Shown one piece after another: positions 16,578-27,600 of a DNA stretch of 64,000 nucleotides (its first letter is position 1; every line of letters begins with the position of its first letter). The position numbers and the translations under genes are program-made. The DNA is from JAAXVQ01 sp964604705 (GTDB lineage: Bacteria; Oederibacteriota; JAAXVQ01), in assembly GCA_964604705.1 (NCBI GenBank), contig CAZSAP010000002.1, positions 1-64,000 on the forward strand, written 5' to 3'. The notes under the pieces are model-generated. The model was not told the DNA's origin. It did no database searches and worked only from the letters and a program-made list of their open reading frames with translations.

Positions 16578-19500
16578 TTACTTCACCAGCGCCACTTTCT
16601 TCTTCACGTTCAGTACCTCTTTACCGCTGACATCGGTCGCCACGATGCGGCAGAAGTAGACACCCGGAGCGACTCCCGCAGCCTGCCAGGCCGTGGTGAA
16701 GGTTTGCGCGCTCCCATCCTTTCGTTCCTCAATGCTCGCCACTCGTTCTCCGGTCAGTCGGTAAATGTCGATGGTTACCTTGGCCACACCCGGAACGGCG
16801 TAGGCAAACGTTACTTTGCCGCGAGCCGGATTAGGGAAAGCCAAAACTTGTCCCGCATCCATCTTCACGCCCTGAGTGCATGTCGCTGTTACGGATGAAG
16901 TAGGTATGGGCGTCGCCGTCGGTGTTGCTGTCCGTGTAGGCGTTTGTGTCTGTGTCGGCACCTGAGTAGATGTTTTTGTCCCGGGGCAGAAATAACTGAC
17001 CGAACTGGCAGCAACGTCCGCTGCCGACAAAATCCGAACGGAGTCGATCTTTGACAAATGATAATACTGGTCCACCCTAAGAAAAACACCCATGTTAATT
17101 GTGCCTGTCCAACCTATCGAGCGGAGATCATATCGGTAAACGCCGGGTTGCACAGCATATCCAAGCGTTATTTCAGTCCAACTCGGATCATTCCGAAACA
17201 CTCCCATGCTCACACTTCCACCATCAATACTGTTGAATGTCACTTCAAGAATAGGATATTGGGCCAGATCTACATTCTGTCTAAAGGAAAGAGTCTTACC
17301 CCAAATCTCTCCGCCCACCTTAACCAGTTCAGCCAAACCATTCGTTGCACTGTAGCGGAACTCAGCGTTAAAACCTCCGTCGTCAGTCTCGTCGTACCAC
17401 CCGGGCGGCTGGTTCCCGGGCGCTGACGGCGGCGTATCGTCGGTGTACTCAAACACATCTTGCCAGAGCCCATTGAACGTAGGTGTGGATGTCCGCGTTG
17501 GCGTAGGGGTGGGTATGCCTTGGGCATGGATACGCACACTGTCAAAAACAGCTGTACCGGTTGCACCTTCAATGATGAGCTCCACACCCATGTTTTTTAC
17601 GCCGCTCCATCCCGTGCTGGCCGGAATATCAAAATAATACGTGCCTGGATTACCTATGGAACCACTGCACAGGTGCTCCTCCCACCCACTGGCTTGGCTG
17701 AATACGGCCACCTTCACACGCCCATTTGGAATAGACTGGATCGTCACTTCGAGTGTTCGATAGGTGGACACATCAACATCCTGCGAGAAAGAAAGTACCT
17801 TACCCCACACGGCACCGGTGGTACTAAGCGTAGCCAGCCCGTCGGTGGAAGCATAGGCAATCTCCGCATTGAACGCAGCATCATTGCTCTCGTCGTACCA
17901 GCCCGGGCATTGGATGCCAGGACTTGAGGGCGGTGCATCGTCGGAGTAGGCAAACGATTCGTTCCACTGCACCGAGGGGGGTGGAGTGGCTGTAGCAGTA
18001 ACCGTGGCGGTTGGCGTCGGAGTTGACGACGGGATGCCCCAGGCATGAATACGGATCCTATTGATCGAGGTGGTGCACTGGGCGCCTTCCACAATGAGCT
18101 CCACGCCCATGTTTTTCACCCCGCTCCATCCGGTCATTGCCGGTATGTCAAAATAATATTGCCCCGGAGTGGAAATGGAAACGTTGCTTACATGTTCTTC
18201 CCATCCGTTGGTTTGGCTAAAAATCGCAATTTTGACCGTACCTCCGGTAACCGAATCAACCTGTACATCCAGCGTGCGGTAGAAGGAAACATCTATATCC
18301 TGCGAGAATGAGAGCACTTTTCCCCAGTCCGCACCCACAGTGCTCACCTGGGCCAGGCCATTGGTCGATGCATAGTCAATCTCGGCGTTAAAGCTTGGGT
18401 TGTTGGTCTCGTCATACCAGCCCGGGCATTGCGCCCCCGGCACACTCGGGGGGACATCGTCGCTGTAGGAAAAATCTTCTGTCCACAATACTACCGGCGT
18501 GAGTGTAGCTGTGAGGTTCGGCGTACACGTGGCTGTTGGCGTGGATGTCAACAACAGACTCTTACGAGTGGCCTTGATCCAGTCCACCTCGAGGTAGGCA
18601 CTGTCTCCACCTTCCAAAATCAGCTGAAAGGCAAAGTGGTGGTCACCTGCGTTCCAATCTGTGAACGCACCATAGTCAAATGTAAAAACACCGGTTTGGC
18701 TGCAACTGTCATTGAGGGCCCAGTACCGAAACTCCCCTTCCAATTCCTGAATACCAAGTTTCCAAGTCCCGCCAGACAAGGCTGTGACATTGATTTGCAC
18801 CAGGGGATACAATTGCGGATTAGCCGGCACCCAAGGTGAAAGTACCTTCCCCCATGTACCTGCCGAAGTTCGCTGAATGCGCGCTCGTGAAGATGTAGCT
18901 GCATATTTTATAGTTGCATTGTATCCAGAATGCGTCGTTTCATCCGCCCATTGAAAAACGTGACCACCCGTAACTCCACTAAAATGTTCAACCCATGTGT
19001 CGTTGGCATCAGGAGTTTCCGTAGGGGTAACAGTAAATGTTTGGGTAGGCGTAGGTGTAAACGTTGGGGACGGTGTGGGTGTCTGGGTATAGGTAGGAGT
19101 CACACTTGTGGTCAAGGCACGATACAGTAGGACTCGGTTATTACCTGTGTCCGCGACGAAAAGGGTACTGCCCACCGGCAACACGGACCCAGGTGAAAAC
19201 AGAGTGTTTGCTCCTCGAAATCCAGGCTGACCATTGTGCGTCATGTCGGGCTGTCCCAAAACCACGTCCGCCGAAGCTTGGTTAACGGTGGGGATGGCAT
19301 GGTAGATCAAGACTCGGCAATAGCCGTCTGCAATATATAGGCTGCGGCCGTCGCTGTATGCACTGCTTGGTGAACTTAATGAATAAGCGCTGACCGGGTT
19401 ACTGCCGTAATTATTCCGAGTAAACATATCCGGCTCTCCCACAACCACGTCCGCCGCTGCATGGTTGGCAACAGGTATCTGATTGTAGATAAGTACTCGG

Positions 19501-21455
19501 GAATTATAATTGTCCGTGATGAACAAACGTTTGCCATCGCTCTGTACGCAATAGGGGTTGGTAACCGAGTAAGCATCCACCTGAGCCGGACCGACGCTGA
19601 TCATGTCGATTTGACCCACCACGATGTCCGCGGGCGTAAAGTTTGCGGTTGGAATCTGGTTGTAGATCAGGATACGGTTGTTGCCACTATCGGATACATA
19701 AAATTTCTGACCGTCCGAGTATACGCTGTTGGGCCAACGAAACGAGCACGCGCTGATTCCACCGTAATTCTCACTATTACTTGTCATATCCGGCTGACCC
19801 AAGACCACATCGGCCGCAGCATAGTTAGAAGTGGGAAGTTGGTTGAAAATCAGCACACGATGATTACCCGTGTCTGCAACGAACATTTTTCCATCCTCAC
19901 AAAAAACAGCCTGGGGTGAGCCCAAACTCCGTGCGCTGATCCCTCCGTAATTGCTTGTTCCACCCCACATGTCCGCCTGCCCCAGAACCACATCCGCAGG
20001 TGCATTGTTGCTGCTTGGAAGATGATTATAGATAAGCACACGATGATGGGTAGTATCCGCCACAAACATTCGGCTACCGTCGCTGAAAATTCCATTGGGA
20101 TAATACATGCGAGTTGGTCCTAAGCCACTGCCTCCAGATGTAAAGTCGGGTTGGCCGACCACAATATCCGCCGACTGATTGCTCATGTAGGCAGGAGGCG
20201 CCGAGGGCGTTGCCGTTATTCCCGGTGTGACCAATGGCGTGGGGGTGGGTGTTACCGTGCATGTTTGTGTGGGTGTTAGCGTCGGCTCTGTTGAGGCGGC
20301 CAATATGTACGTTCCGGCATAATAACGGTTTCCCGTAGCGCTGAGTGTTTCTTTCCAGGTAACACAGAGTGTATTTCCATACGTTTCTAAAAAGCCTTCT
20401 CCCAAGTCCATGTTCCATCCGGAATTTACCACCAAGGACGCGGCCGTCTCCCATAGGCTATTTCTATAATATTGCAAGGAGCGATTGATAACCCCAACCG
20501 GAGTGGAAAGCGCAAACGCCAAACAACTGTTATGAATGGGAACCTGCGTACAAATAGTTTGCCAAGTACCCTCGGTATATTTCCTTATTTCCCAGCCGCT
20601 GGTTAAATAGCCCGACTCATACCACGCTAGATACAGAACCCCATTTTGAATATACAATGCAGGGTTGCATCCCTGCCCTCCTGGCCGAATGCTGGGTAAC
20701 GCTTCCCAGTTACCCGAGGGCAACCGATGGTAAATCATAAGCGTCCCATTGAGTGCATAGGAAAAATATGTATCCCCGGTTTCCGAGACCACCAAAGAAC
20801 GGTCATTGTACACCGCTGTCAAATTCCCAGTCGTAAAGGTCGCGCCGTTAACCCAGTTTGTTCCATTCCAGCGGTCAAAAAACACTGAATGCGGCCACAT
20901 ACGTGAATCTGGCGAGAGTGAATATCCGGTCAAATACACACTCCCTTGGTATACACGCAGAACCGCATAGCTCGGAACCGCCCACATGGCTAGATACGTT
21001 TTCTTTATTACCGTCCATTGACCGTTTTCATATTTAGCAATGCAATAGCTAGCTTGTTGATCTGGATAAGGTTGCTGTGTCCAAGCGATATAGGGAACCA
21101 GCCCATCCAAGGCGAGGACTTTGACACTGGTTGTTTTTAACGACGCTGTGACCGGAACCGCTGAATCCGTGGCCCATTGACTGCCGTCCCAATGCTTAAC
21201 ATAAAGCGTCCGAACCGTTCCGGTATTCCCCTCTACATAAGCAAGTGTGGGAGTGCTCCCCGACAGGCTCATGCGGTAACCGTTCATGGCATTTCCAGAA
21301 TAAAATTCTCCGCCCAATTGCGTCCACGACCCGGCTGTTACACTTCCTGCCTGGATTATGAGGGTAAGCACTCCAGCAACAGCCATAAGCATCCAATGAA
21401 TCTGAAGCTGTCCAAAGAATCCAAAAAGTGATTTCCAAATCCGCTTCGTCTCCAT
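16578..21455 (-). CDS. Giant surface protein: WNG propeller, NHL-type propeller, four jelly-roll modules (type I C-terminus)
   Basis: 1625 residues from ATG 21455 (GAGGTGG upstream); ATG 21473 has no good ribosome site. A signal peptide is followed by a propeller of WDGSQW type (about 40-390) and a short linker. An NHL-like propeller of about six blades (about 425-790) comes next, each blade with SADIVVGQPD, a YSDGxxxFVAD strand and NRVLIYN. Then come four jelly-roll modules (about 825-975, 1000-1150, 1170-1315, 1335-1490), linker, and the type I C-terminal domain. Three modules open with a YSDD or YTDD motif and a PGWYDE turn. The last two modules are nearly identical in DNA to those in 56005-59883, showing recent duplication or conversion. 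NHL propellers bind proteins, RNA or glycans; here an extracellular role is inferred. Confidence 0.88.
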   Translation of the reverse strand: METKRIWKSLFGFFGQLQIHWMLMAVAGVLTLIIQAGSVTAGSWTQLGGEFYSGNAMNGYRMSLSGSTPTLAYVEGNTGTVRTLYVKHWDGSQWATDSAVPVTASLKTTSVKVLALDGLVPYIAWTQQPYPDQQASYCIAKYENGQWTVIKKTYLAMWAVPSYAVLRVYQGSVYLTGYSLSPDSRMWPHSVFFDRWNGTNWVNGATFTTGNLTAVYNDRSLVVSETGDTYFSYALNGTLMIYHRLPSGNWEALPSIRPGGQGCNPALYIQNGVLYLAWYESGYLTSGWEIRKYTEGTWQTICTQVPIHNSCLAFALSTPVGVINRSLQYYRNSLWETAASLVVNSGWNMDLGEGFLETYGNTLCVTWKETLSATGNRYYAGTYILAASTEPTLTPTQTCTVTPTPTPLVTPGITATPSAPPAYMSNQSADIVVGQPDFTSGGSGLGPTRMYYPNGIFSDGSRMFVADTTHHRVLIYNHLPSSNNAPADVVLGQADMWGGTSNYGGISARSLGSPQAVFCEDGKMFVADTGNHRVLIFNQLPTSNYAAADVVLGQPDMTSNSENYGGISACSFRWPNSVYSDGQKFYVSDSGNNRILIYNQIPTANFTPADIVVGQIDMISVGPAQVDAYSVTNPYCVQSDGKRLFITDNYNSRVLIYNQIPVANHAAADVVVGEPDMFTRNNYGSNPVSAYSLSSPSSAYSDGRSLYIADGYCRVLIYHAIPTVNQASADVVLGQPDMTHNGQPGFRGANTLFSPGSVLPVGSTLFVADTGNNRVLLYRALTTSVTPTYTQTPTPSPTFTPTPTQTFTVTPTETPDANDTWVEHFSGVTGGHVFQWADETTHSGYNATIKYAATSSRARIQRTSAGTWGKVLSPWVPANPQLYPLVQINVTALSGGTWKLGIQELEGEFRYWALNDSCSQTGVFTFDYGAFTDWNAGDHHFAFQLILEGGDSAYLEVDWIKATRKSLLLTSTPTATCTPNLTATLTPVVLWTEDFSYSDDVPPSVPGAQCPGWYDETNNPSFNAEIDYASTNGLAQVSTVGADWGKVLSFSQDIDVSFYRTLDVQVDSVTGGTVKIAIFSQTNGWEEHVSNVSISTPGQYYFDIPAMTGWSGVKNMGVELIVEGAQCTTSINRIRIHAWGIPSSTPTPTATVTATATPPPSVQWNESFAYSDDAPPSSPGIQCPGWYDESNDAAFNAEIAYASTDGLATLSTTGAVWGKVLSFSQDVDVSTYRTLEVTIQSIPNGRVKVAVFSQASGWEEHLCSGSIGNPGTYYFDIPASTGWSGVKNMGVELIIEGATGTAVFDSVRIHAQGIPTPTPTRTSTPTFNGLWQDVFEYTDDTPPSAPGNQPPGWYDETDDGGFNAEFRYSATNGLAELVKVGGEIWGKTLSFRQNVDLAQYPILEVTFNSIDGGSVSMGVFRNDPSWTEITLGYAVQPGVYRYDLRSIGWTGTINMGVFLRVDQYYHLSKIDSVRILSAADVAASSVSYFCPGTKTSTQVPTQTQTPTRTATPTATPIPTSSVTATCTQGVKMDAGQVLAFPNPARGKVTFAYAVPGVAKVTIDIYRLTGERVASIEERKDGSAQTFTTAWQAAGVAPGVYFCRIVATDVSGKEVLNVKKKVALVK

Positions 21456-21700
21456 ACGCCCACCTCGTTTCATTGCCTGACATTTTCTTCCTACTACGGT
21501 TTGTCAGACATGAGAGGTATAAAGAGACAAAAACATTACACACTTTTAAAATAAATTTCAACACCAACCTAGGTGTCTGAAATACGTTAGCTGTAAAAGT
21601 ACATTTTAAAAAGGTGATCAGGGTGGCTGCTAGACTTCATTCTCGTTTTTCACTTACCAAGCACTACGTCCGCGGCATACTCACGGCACGATTTTATGGA

Positions 21701-22747
21701 TCAATGGTATTTGTCGACGTAATACGCTACACGTTTGATTTCTTTTTTAGTCAATCCCGGTAACGCATGCGGATCCCTTCGGGCGGCAATTTCGTAATAC
21801 ATCAGTTCATTGATAAAACGATCTAAAATAATATCTCCTACCAGCTCATTTAATCCTCCACCAATAATCGCAAACATGCCAAGCGCTTCCGTCTCCTCCA
21901 GAGAACAAAACAGCAACGGTTCATACTTCTCACCCAATGCTTTCTCGGCGTATCCTGGTTCATATTTCCATATAGCCTTGACCATGGCATACCCTCTCCA
22001 AGCCGCATTGGCTTTAATTCTCACTCCGTCTTTTTCTTCGCTTAGAATGTATTTTGGATCAAACACCCATTCTTTCCAAGGCCGGTTTACACGCTCACGA
22101 TAGTGCTTCAGCCCGTCTTTAATTATTGGATGATTAATATTTAATATGTGCGCCAGCGTCATTTCATCAACCGCCGCTTCTTTCTCACCTCGATGCCAAA
22201 GTGTGTCTGCCAAAAACCAATGCGCTTGATAATTGATATAGTTGGTCTCAATGGCTTGCCTAAAATAGTTCTCCGCGTTCTTGTAGTCCTCTTGTTTGAA
22301 ATAGGCGTCGCCAATTAGGGTATCGATATGTCCATACTTGGGCTCAAGGTCTTTCACGATTAAATATTGCCGTATAGCATCTGCATACTTCCCTCTGCGA
22401 AAGTTCACTTCAGCGGCCTCCATAACTTCTTTTGCTTTCTTCGACAAGATATAACGTTTAAACTCGCCGCCCTTTTTCGTGTTTTCAATATACAGTTGGT
22501 CTTCCAACACTTCCGTGGAATAAATCGGCGACACATGCCCTTTCAAGGATTCCATATGATAGACCAACTTTGATTTTTTCATGATCTCAAGAATTTCTTC
22601 GGGTTGATGGATGTGAGCGTTTCCTGTATCCCTACGGGAGAGGCATCGGCCCGTGCGATCTACCTCAGGTTTGGCCCACCCACTTTGTCCAATAAATCCA
22701 ATCAACACACTTAGAAACAAGAACCCCAGCACGTATTTTTTCGGCAT
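21701..22747 (-). CDS. Exported TPR protein of unknown function
   Basis: 348 residues; ATG 22747 has GGGGGG four bases upstream. The signal peptide is about 1-25 (ending GWAKPEV). Residues 30-110 contain a beta-rich region with SLKGHVSPIYSTEVLEDQLY, which could be a small lipid- or peptide-contacting fold. Three TPR-like units lie at about 107-210, including EVNFRRGKYADAIRQYL and GDAYFKQEDYKNAENYFRQA. The C-terminal 130 residues are helical and unrecognised (GMFAIIGGGLNELVGDIILD). It has neither Thr/Pro linker nor sorting domain, so it is probably periplasmic and assists or scaffolds its exported neighbours (inference). It lies alone, 75 bases below the type II gene cluster and 245 bases above the 16578 gene, with no clear terminator on either side. 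Confidence 0.82.
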   Translation of the reverse strand: MPKKYVLGFLFLSVLIGFIGQSGWAKPEVDRTGRCLSRRDTGNAHIHQPEEILEIMKKSKLVYHMESLKGHVSPIYSTEVLEDQLYIENTKKGGEFKRYILSKKAKEVMEAAEVNFRRGKYADAIRQYLIVKDLEPKYGHIDTLIGDAYFKQEDYKNAENYFRQAIETNYINYQAHWFLADTLWHRGEKEAAVDEMTLAHILNINHPIIKDGLKHYRERVNRPWKEWVFDPKYILSEEKDGVRIKANAAWRGYAMVKAIWKYEPGYAEKALGEKYEPLLFCSLEETEALGMFAIIGGGLNELVGDIILDRFINELMYYEIAARRDPHALPGLTKKEIKRVAYYVDKYH

Positions 22748-22822
22748 ATTCCCCCCATTATCTCAGAACCGCTACTAAGTATTCGCTCAACATAGCCGAA
22801 TCCGCCGCCTATCTTTTTCTAC

Positions 22823-24643
22823 TCACTTCACCACCGCCACTTTGGTCCACTCCTTGTGCCCACCCGAACTGTAGTAAACCAAGTAAATTCCACTACCTAC
22901 TTTCACCCCATGCCGATTCGTACCGTCCCAGAGAACTTCGTTGATCTGTTCAGGTATGAAACCATCCCCATTGGCCAGGGTAATGATTTCATTTCCCAGT
23001 TGGTTGTACACTTTGATCTGCACGGGTGAGGAATCGCTCTGGTACCAACGTATTCGTGCCTGCTCGTTGTGCATGGGGTTGATCTGACTGTGCCAGATGC
23101 GGAGGTGTTTTTCAGCGTCAGAGATGGGAGTGTTGGCGGGGGTGGGGGTAAAAGTAATGGTGGTAGTAAGGGTGCTGGTTGGAGTAATGGTCGGCGTACA
23201 TGTTCGGGTAAACGTAACCGTGACTGTGGGGGTACTTGTTGGCGAATAATCGGGAGTCTCTGTTAAAGTGGGTGTTATGGTATAACTGCTTGTTACTGTC
23301 GGACTGGGCGTGGTGGTACACGAATTAGTTCGAGTGGGCGTCACAGTAAATGTTGGTGTACATGTACTTGTAGGAGATGGATCATAACTATCAAGCGTGC
23401 CATTGCTATAGTAACGTAAAAGGGTAAAATGCTGTGAACCGCCACTAGGTCCACTGCTCCCAGCCACAACTATTTTCCCATCAGGTTGCAATACTGAACT
23501 ATACGCATAGTGCTGCCATGTGCCAATGGATGTCTTTGCCAACCCTCCGCTGCCAAAGGTTCCGTCCCGACTGCCATCACTGTTATATCGGATTGAACAA
23601 AAACCTACAACACTTCCACCAATTCCGATAATTTTTCCTCCTGGTTGCAAAACTATGCTTTGAAAGGAATCAATAAAATCACCGTCACGAACATATCCCG
23701 TCTTATTAAATGATAAATCCAACTTACCCATTGTGGTATAGCGTGCCATAAGAAAATCATTACTGGGGCCTAAATCAAAATAACTCCATCCGCCAACAAT
23801 TAAGTACCCGTTCGACGACTGTTGCGCCAGTACATTCGCACCCGAATAACTCCCAAAATCAGTGACAACCACCCCTGAATAACCAAAGCTTTTTTCGACA
23901 ATCCCATTGAAATCATACCGCACTAAACCAAATTTCGTGCCCACTGTTCCTGTGACGACGAATCCATCTGATTGAACAACGATGCTTGAAGCGCTAGCAT
24001 CACCAGCACTGAACGCGGTTAATGTCACGCCCTGATAACCAAAACTGGTATCGAGCACTCCCAAACTATTATATCGCGCAAGCGCGAAACATTTCTTACT
24101 TCCGATATAGCCATACCCTGCAACTAAATATTTATCTGCCTGTTGAGCTATATATTGGGCCTGGCAGTCCGAATCCCCTATGGAAGTTAAGGCAATACCC
24201 TTACTTCCAAATCCGGGATCAACATTCCCAGTACTGGTATAACTGGCTAAAAGAATACAGTCTTTCGTTGTGTGGGTATATCCTGCAAGGATCAATCTGT
24301 TATTTGCCGTGACCGTGATGCACTTAGCCACGGATTCATTATAAATACTTGCGGTTACGACTCCGCCGATCCCAAATGCATTTACTTCAGAGTCCAAAGT
24401 CCCATCTTCTTTATAGCGTGCCATTGCAATATACTTTGGACTGCCATTGCTGTTAATACCATATCCAACTGCGATTAACTTTCTATCTGGTTGTATAGCA
24501 AGTCCATAAGCAACATCATTCAAGAACGCTATTTCCGTTCGTTCAATGCCATTCCCAGAATCACCAAATTTTGCTTGAGCCAGTACAGGAAAAAGAAAAC
24601 TCATCGAAAAAACCATTATTAATAAAAGTTTATTTATTGTCAT
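22823..24643 (-). CDS. Surface protein with delta-60 repeat propeller (type II C-terminus)
   Basis: 606 residues. ATG 24643 is only ten bases from the stop of the upstream gene, and its GAGGGGGA ribosome site overlaps that stop, so translation is coupled. After the signal peptide (about 1-25) come seven or eight repeats of about 50-55 residues (about 27-420). These match the delta-60 repeat pattern of large bacterial exported proteins: LQPDGKI(I/V)VAG, FALARY and a GxLDTSFG turn. A Thr/Pro linker with scattered cysteines follows (about 425-510). The type II C-terminal domain comes last: KHLRIWHSQINP, a RIRWYQSDSSPVQIKVYNQL strand pair, LWDGTNRHG and EWTKVAVVK. It is the last of a three-gene run of type II proteins. 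Confidence 0.88.
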   Translation of the reverse strand: MTINKLLLIMVFSMSFLFPVLAQAKFGDSGNGIERTEIAFLNDVAYGLAIQPDRKLIAVGYGINSNGSPKYIAMARYKEDGTLDSEVNAFGIGGVVTASIYNESVAKCITVTANNRLILAGYTHTTKDCILLASYTSTGNVDPGFGSKGIALTSIGDSDCQAQYIAQQADKYLVAGYGYIGSKKCFALARYNSLGVLDTSFGYQGVTLTAFSAGDASASSIVVQSDGFVVTGTVGTKFGLVRYDFNGIVEKSFGYSGVVVTDFGSYSGANVLAQQSSNGYLIVGGWSYFDLGPSNDFLMARYTTMGKLDLSFNKTGYVRDGDFIDSFQSIVLQPGGKIIGIGGSVVGFCSIRYNSDGSRDGTFGSGGLAKTSIGTWQHYAYSSVLQPDGKIVVAGSSGPSGGSQHFTLLRYYSNGTLDSYDPSPTSTCTPTFTVTPTRTNSCTTTPSPTVTSSYTITPTLTETPDYSPTSTPTVTVTFTRTCTPTITPTSTLTTTITFTPTPANTPISDAEKHLRIWHSQINPMHNEQARIRWYQSDSSPVQIKVYNQLGNEIITLANGDGFIPEQINEVLWDGTNRHGVKVGSGIYLVYYSSGGHKEWTKVAVVK

Positions 24644-24653
24644 GGTGTCCCCC

Positions 24654-27600
24654 TCACTTCACTACCGCCACTTTGGTCCACTCCTTGTGCCCGCCCGACG
24701 AATAATAAACCAGGTAAATCCCACTCCCCACTTTCGCACCATGTTGGTTCTTGCCATCCCAGAGAATTTCGTTGATCCGATCAGGTACGAACCCTTGTCC
24801 GTCAGCTAACGTTATAATCTCGTTTCCTAATTGGTTGTACACTTTGATCTGCACGGGTGACGAGTCATTCTGGTACCAGCGAATCTTGGCGCGTTCATTA
24901 TGGTTAGGATTGATCTGGCTGTGCCAGATGCGGAGGTGTTTTTCAGCGTCAGGGATGGGAGTGTTGGCGGGGGTGGGGGTGACCGTCACTGTTGGGGTAA
25001 TAGTCACGGTGAGTGTGACTGTTGGTGTTGGTGTACACGTAGGTGTTATAGTGCTTGTACTGGCCGGCGTTAAATAAACCGTTTGTGTGGGTGTGACAGT
25101 CATGGTTGCCGACGGGAGAGGCGTTTGCGTAGGGGTGGAAGTTACAGTCGCCGTAGGGGTTGCCGTGGGGGGAATGGTTGTGGCGGCAAATTCATATAGG
25201 TGTTTGTTGCTGTCCAAAGCGTATATTTTCAACTGGTGCGAGTTATCCCCGTCGCCAATAGCCATGGCCACTAGTGGCGAAGGTGCATGTACCACTAAGT
25301 CGGTGATAGACCAAACCGCACCAGTAAGTTTTAATTGGTAAACATGTCCATCCTGGGACGCTGCATACAACTCGTCCTGGCCGTCGTTGTCTGCGTCGCT
25401 TACGACCAATTTGTTCGCTACCAGTGCTGTGCTATTTATCGGCTGCCAACTGCCACTGTTCCATTTATGGGTGTAGATCTTTCCATCTCCACAGGCGGCA
25501 TATAATTCCTCAATCCCGTCTTTATCTAATTCCGCCAATGCCAGAGTATTAATCGAGTTACTAAATGCCCCAACACTTACAGCTTGACTACAACTGGTTG
25601 TGTAACTGAATTGGTACACATGGTTATCGGACGCGCTAACACAGAGTTCATTTATTCCGTCATTATTAACATCACCCACAACTCCACTAAGCACCGTGCC
25701 GGGTAATATGCCAATCGGGGAATTTGCCCAGCTGCTGTTAAACCTGCTGCTTTGAAGCAACCGGAGATCGGATTGTTGCGCATAAAAATTGACTAACGTG
25801 TTTCCTATTAAGTTCCCTTGTACCAGAGAACCACCGCTACCACAAAAACTATTCCCTTCCCAATTAACGCCATTACGCAAGTACTTGAACACCCGTGGAT
25901 AGGTGTTTGACCCATACACTTCGCAAATCCCGTCCAAATCCATGTCCGCCAAACAGACATCTTGAAAATGCGCACTGTTGTCCACAGGTAATCTCAGGGT
26001 TGACCAACCTGTAGTTTTTTTATACTGATAGAGACAGACATCACCACTGGCCAGGTAAATTTCATTACTGCCATCTCCGTCCCCATCGCCAATAGCCAAG
26101 CCGCATGTCGTAGAGACCGGAGTTCCGGTAGTTCCCAAGTCCGAGACGATCCATTGCATGGGAAGTGTAACCGGATTTTGAACAGTGAAAATACTTTTAA
26201 ACGTTTGGTTCGTGCTGTCTTTTGCCAAATAGAGATCATAGGTGCCTGCGGCTGGTAAAGGTAATTGAGCCAGGATACGGGTATTAGTAACATTGGAAAT
26301 AGATGCATTGCCATAATCTATTTTGTCGCGCCTAAGTTGTACGTAGGCGACACCCTCGAAATTAAAACCACGTACGTCCAAGTCAATGGTTTCCCCAGCA
26401 AGACCATGGGTAGTTTTTAGTTCCGTTAACTGAGGTGGGGAGTCCATGGTATCTATGCTTCCATTGTTATTATATCTAACAACCGCTAGATCTCTGTTGC
26501 TACCAGTTATACTGTATCCTGTTACTATAAATTTTCCGTCCGGTTGCATAAGAAGTGAGTTCGCATAATCAGCAGCATTGCCAATGGCTGTGATTGTTAC
26601 GCCATTCACACCAAAGCTCGAGTCTGGTCCGCCGTTGCTCTCATACCTCGCTAACGCAAAATCCCAATTGCCATTGTTGTAGCTGCTTCCAGCTACAACT
26701 ACTTTCCCATCGGGTTGGATAATCACGCCATGTGCTTGAGAGCGTGTACTGTTGAACGCGGTGATCACTATCCCGTCACTGTCAAAACTTGTGTCTAAAT
26801 TACCAGCTGTGTCATACCTTACAAGCGCGAGATTATCATCACTACCGTTTGTGTTATACCATTCCACTGCCACCATTTTTCCATCTGGTTGAAGAGCCAA
26901 ACCATATACCCACGAATAAGGTCCGCCTGTTTGTTTGGTTACTATTCCATCATTACTATATGTAGTATCTAAACTTCCAGTACTGTTGTAACGTACAGCA
27001 ACAAAATTTTGGGTATACCCATCATGACTAAATCCAACAACAAGAATTTTCCCATCCGGCTGTGTAATTACATTCGTCGCATATTCATTAACGGCAATCC
27101 CCGTCGTTACTTTTCCTGTTCCGTTGAACGTAGTATCCAGACTACCATTGCTGTTGTATCGCACCACTGCAATATCATCTGTGCTGCCATTGTGACAGTA
27201 GCCTACTGCGATCAGCTTGCCATCTGGTTGCAGTGTCAATCCATAGGCTTGTTCGCTCGAACTTCCAATAGGAGTTATGACTTTTCCCCCGCTGAAACTC
27301 GTATCTAAAAAACCTGTGCTGGTATAACGCACGATTGCAAAATCTGCATTGCCGCCCTTGCTGCAGCTACCCACCACCACTAATTTCCCATCTGGTTGAA
27401 CGATCATGCAACTGCCGCAATCAATCGAGCCATTGTTAATATCCGTCACTACTCTTCCATTTGTCCCAAAACTCGTATCCACCTCACCATTTGTTTTGAG
27501 GCGTACAAGCACAATATCATCATTGCTCGTTCCAGCCACGACTAGTTTCCCGTCTGGTTGCATGGCCACACTATTAGCCACATCATTCGTATTGATATCT

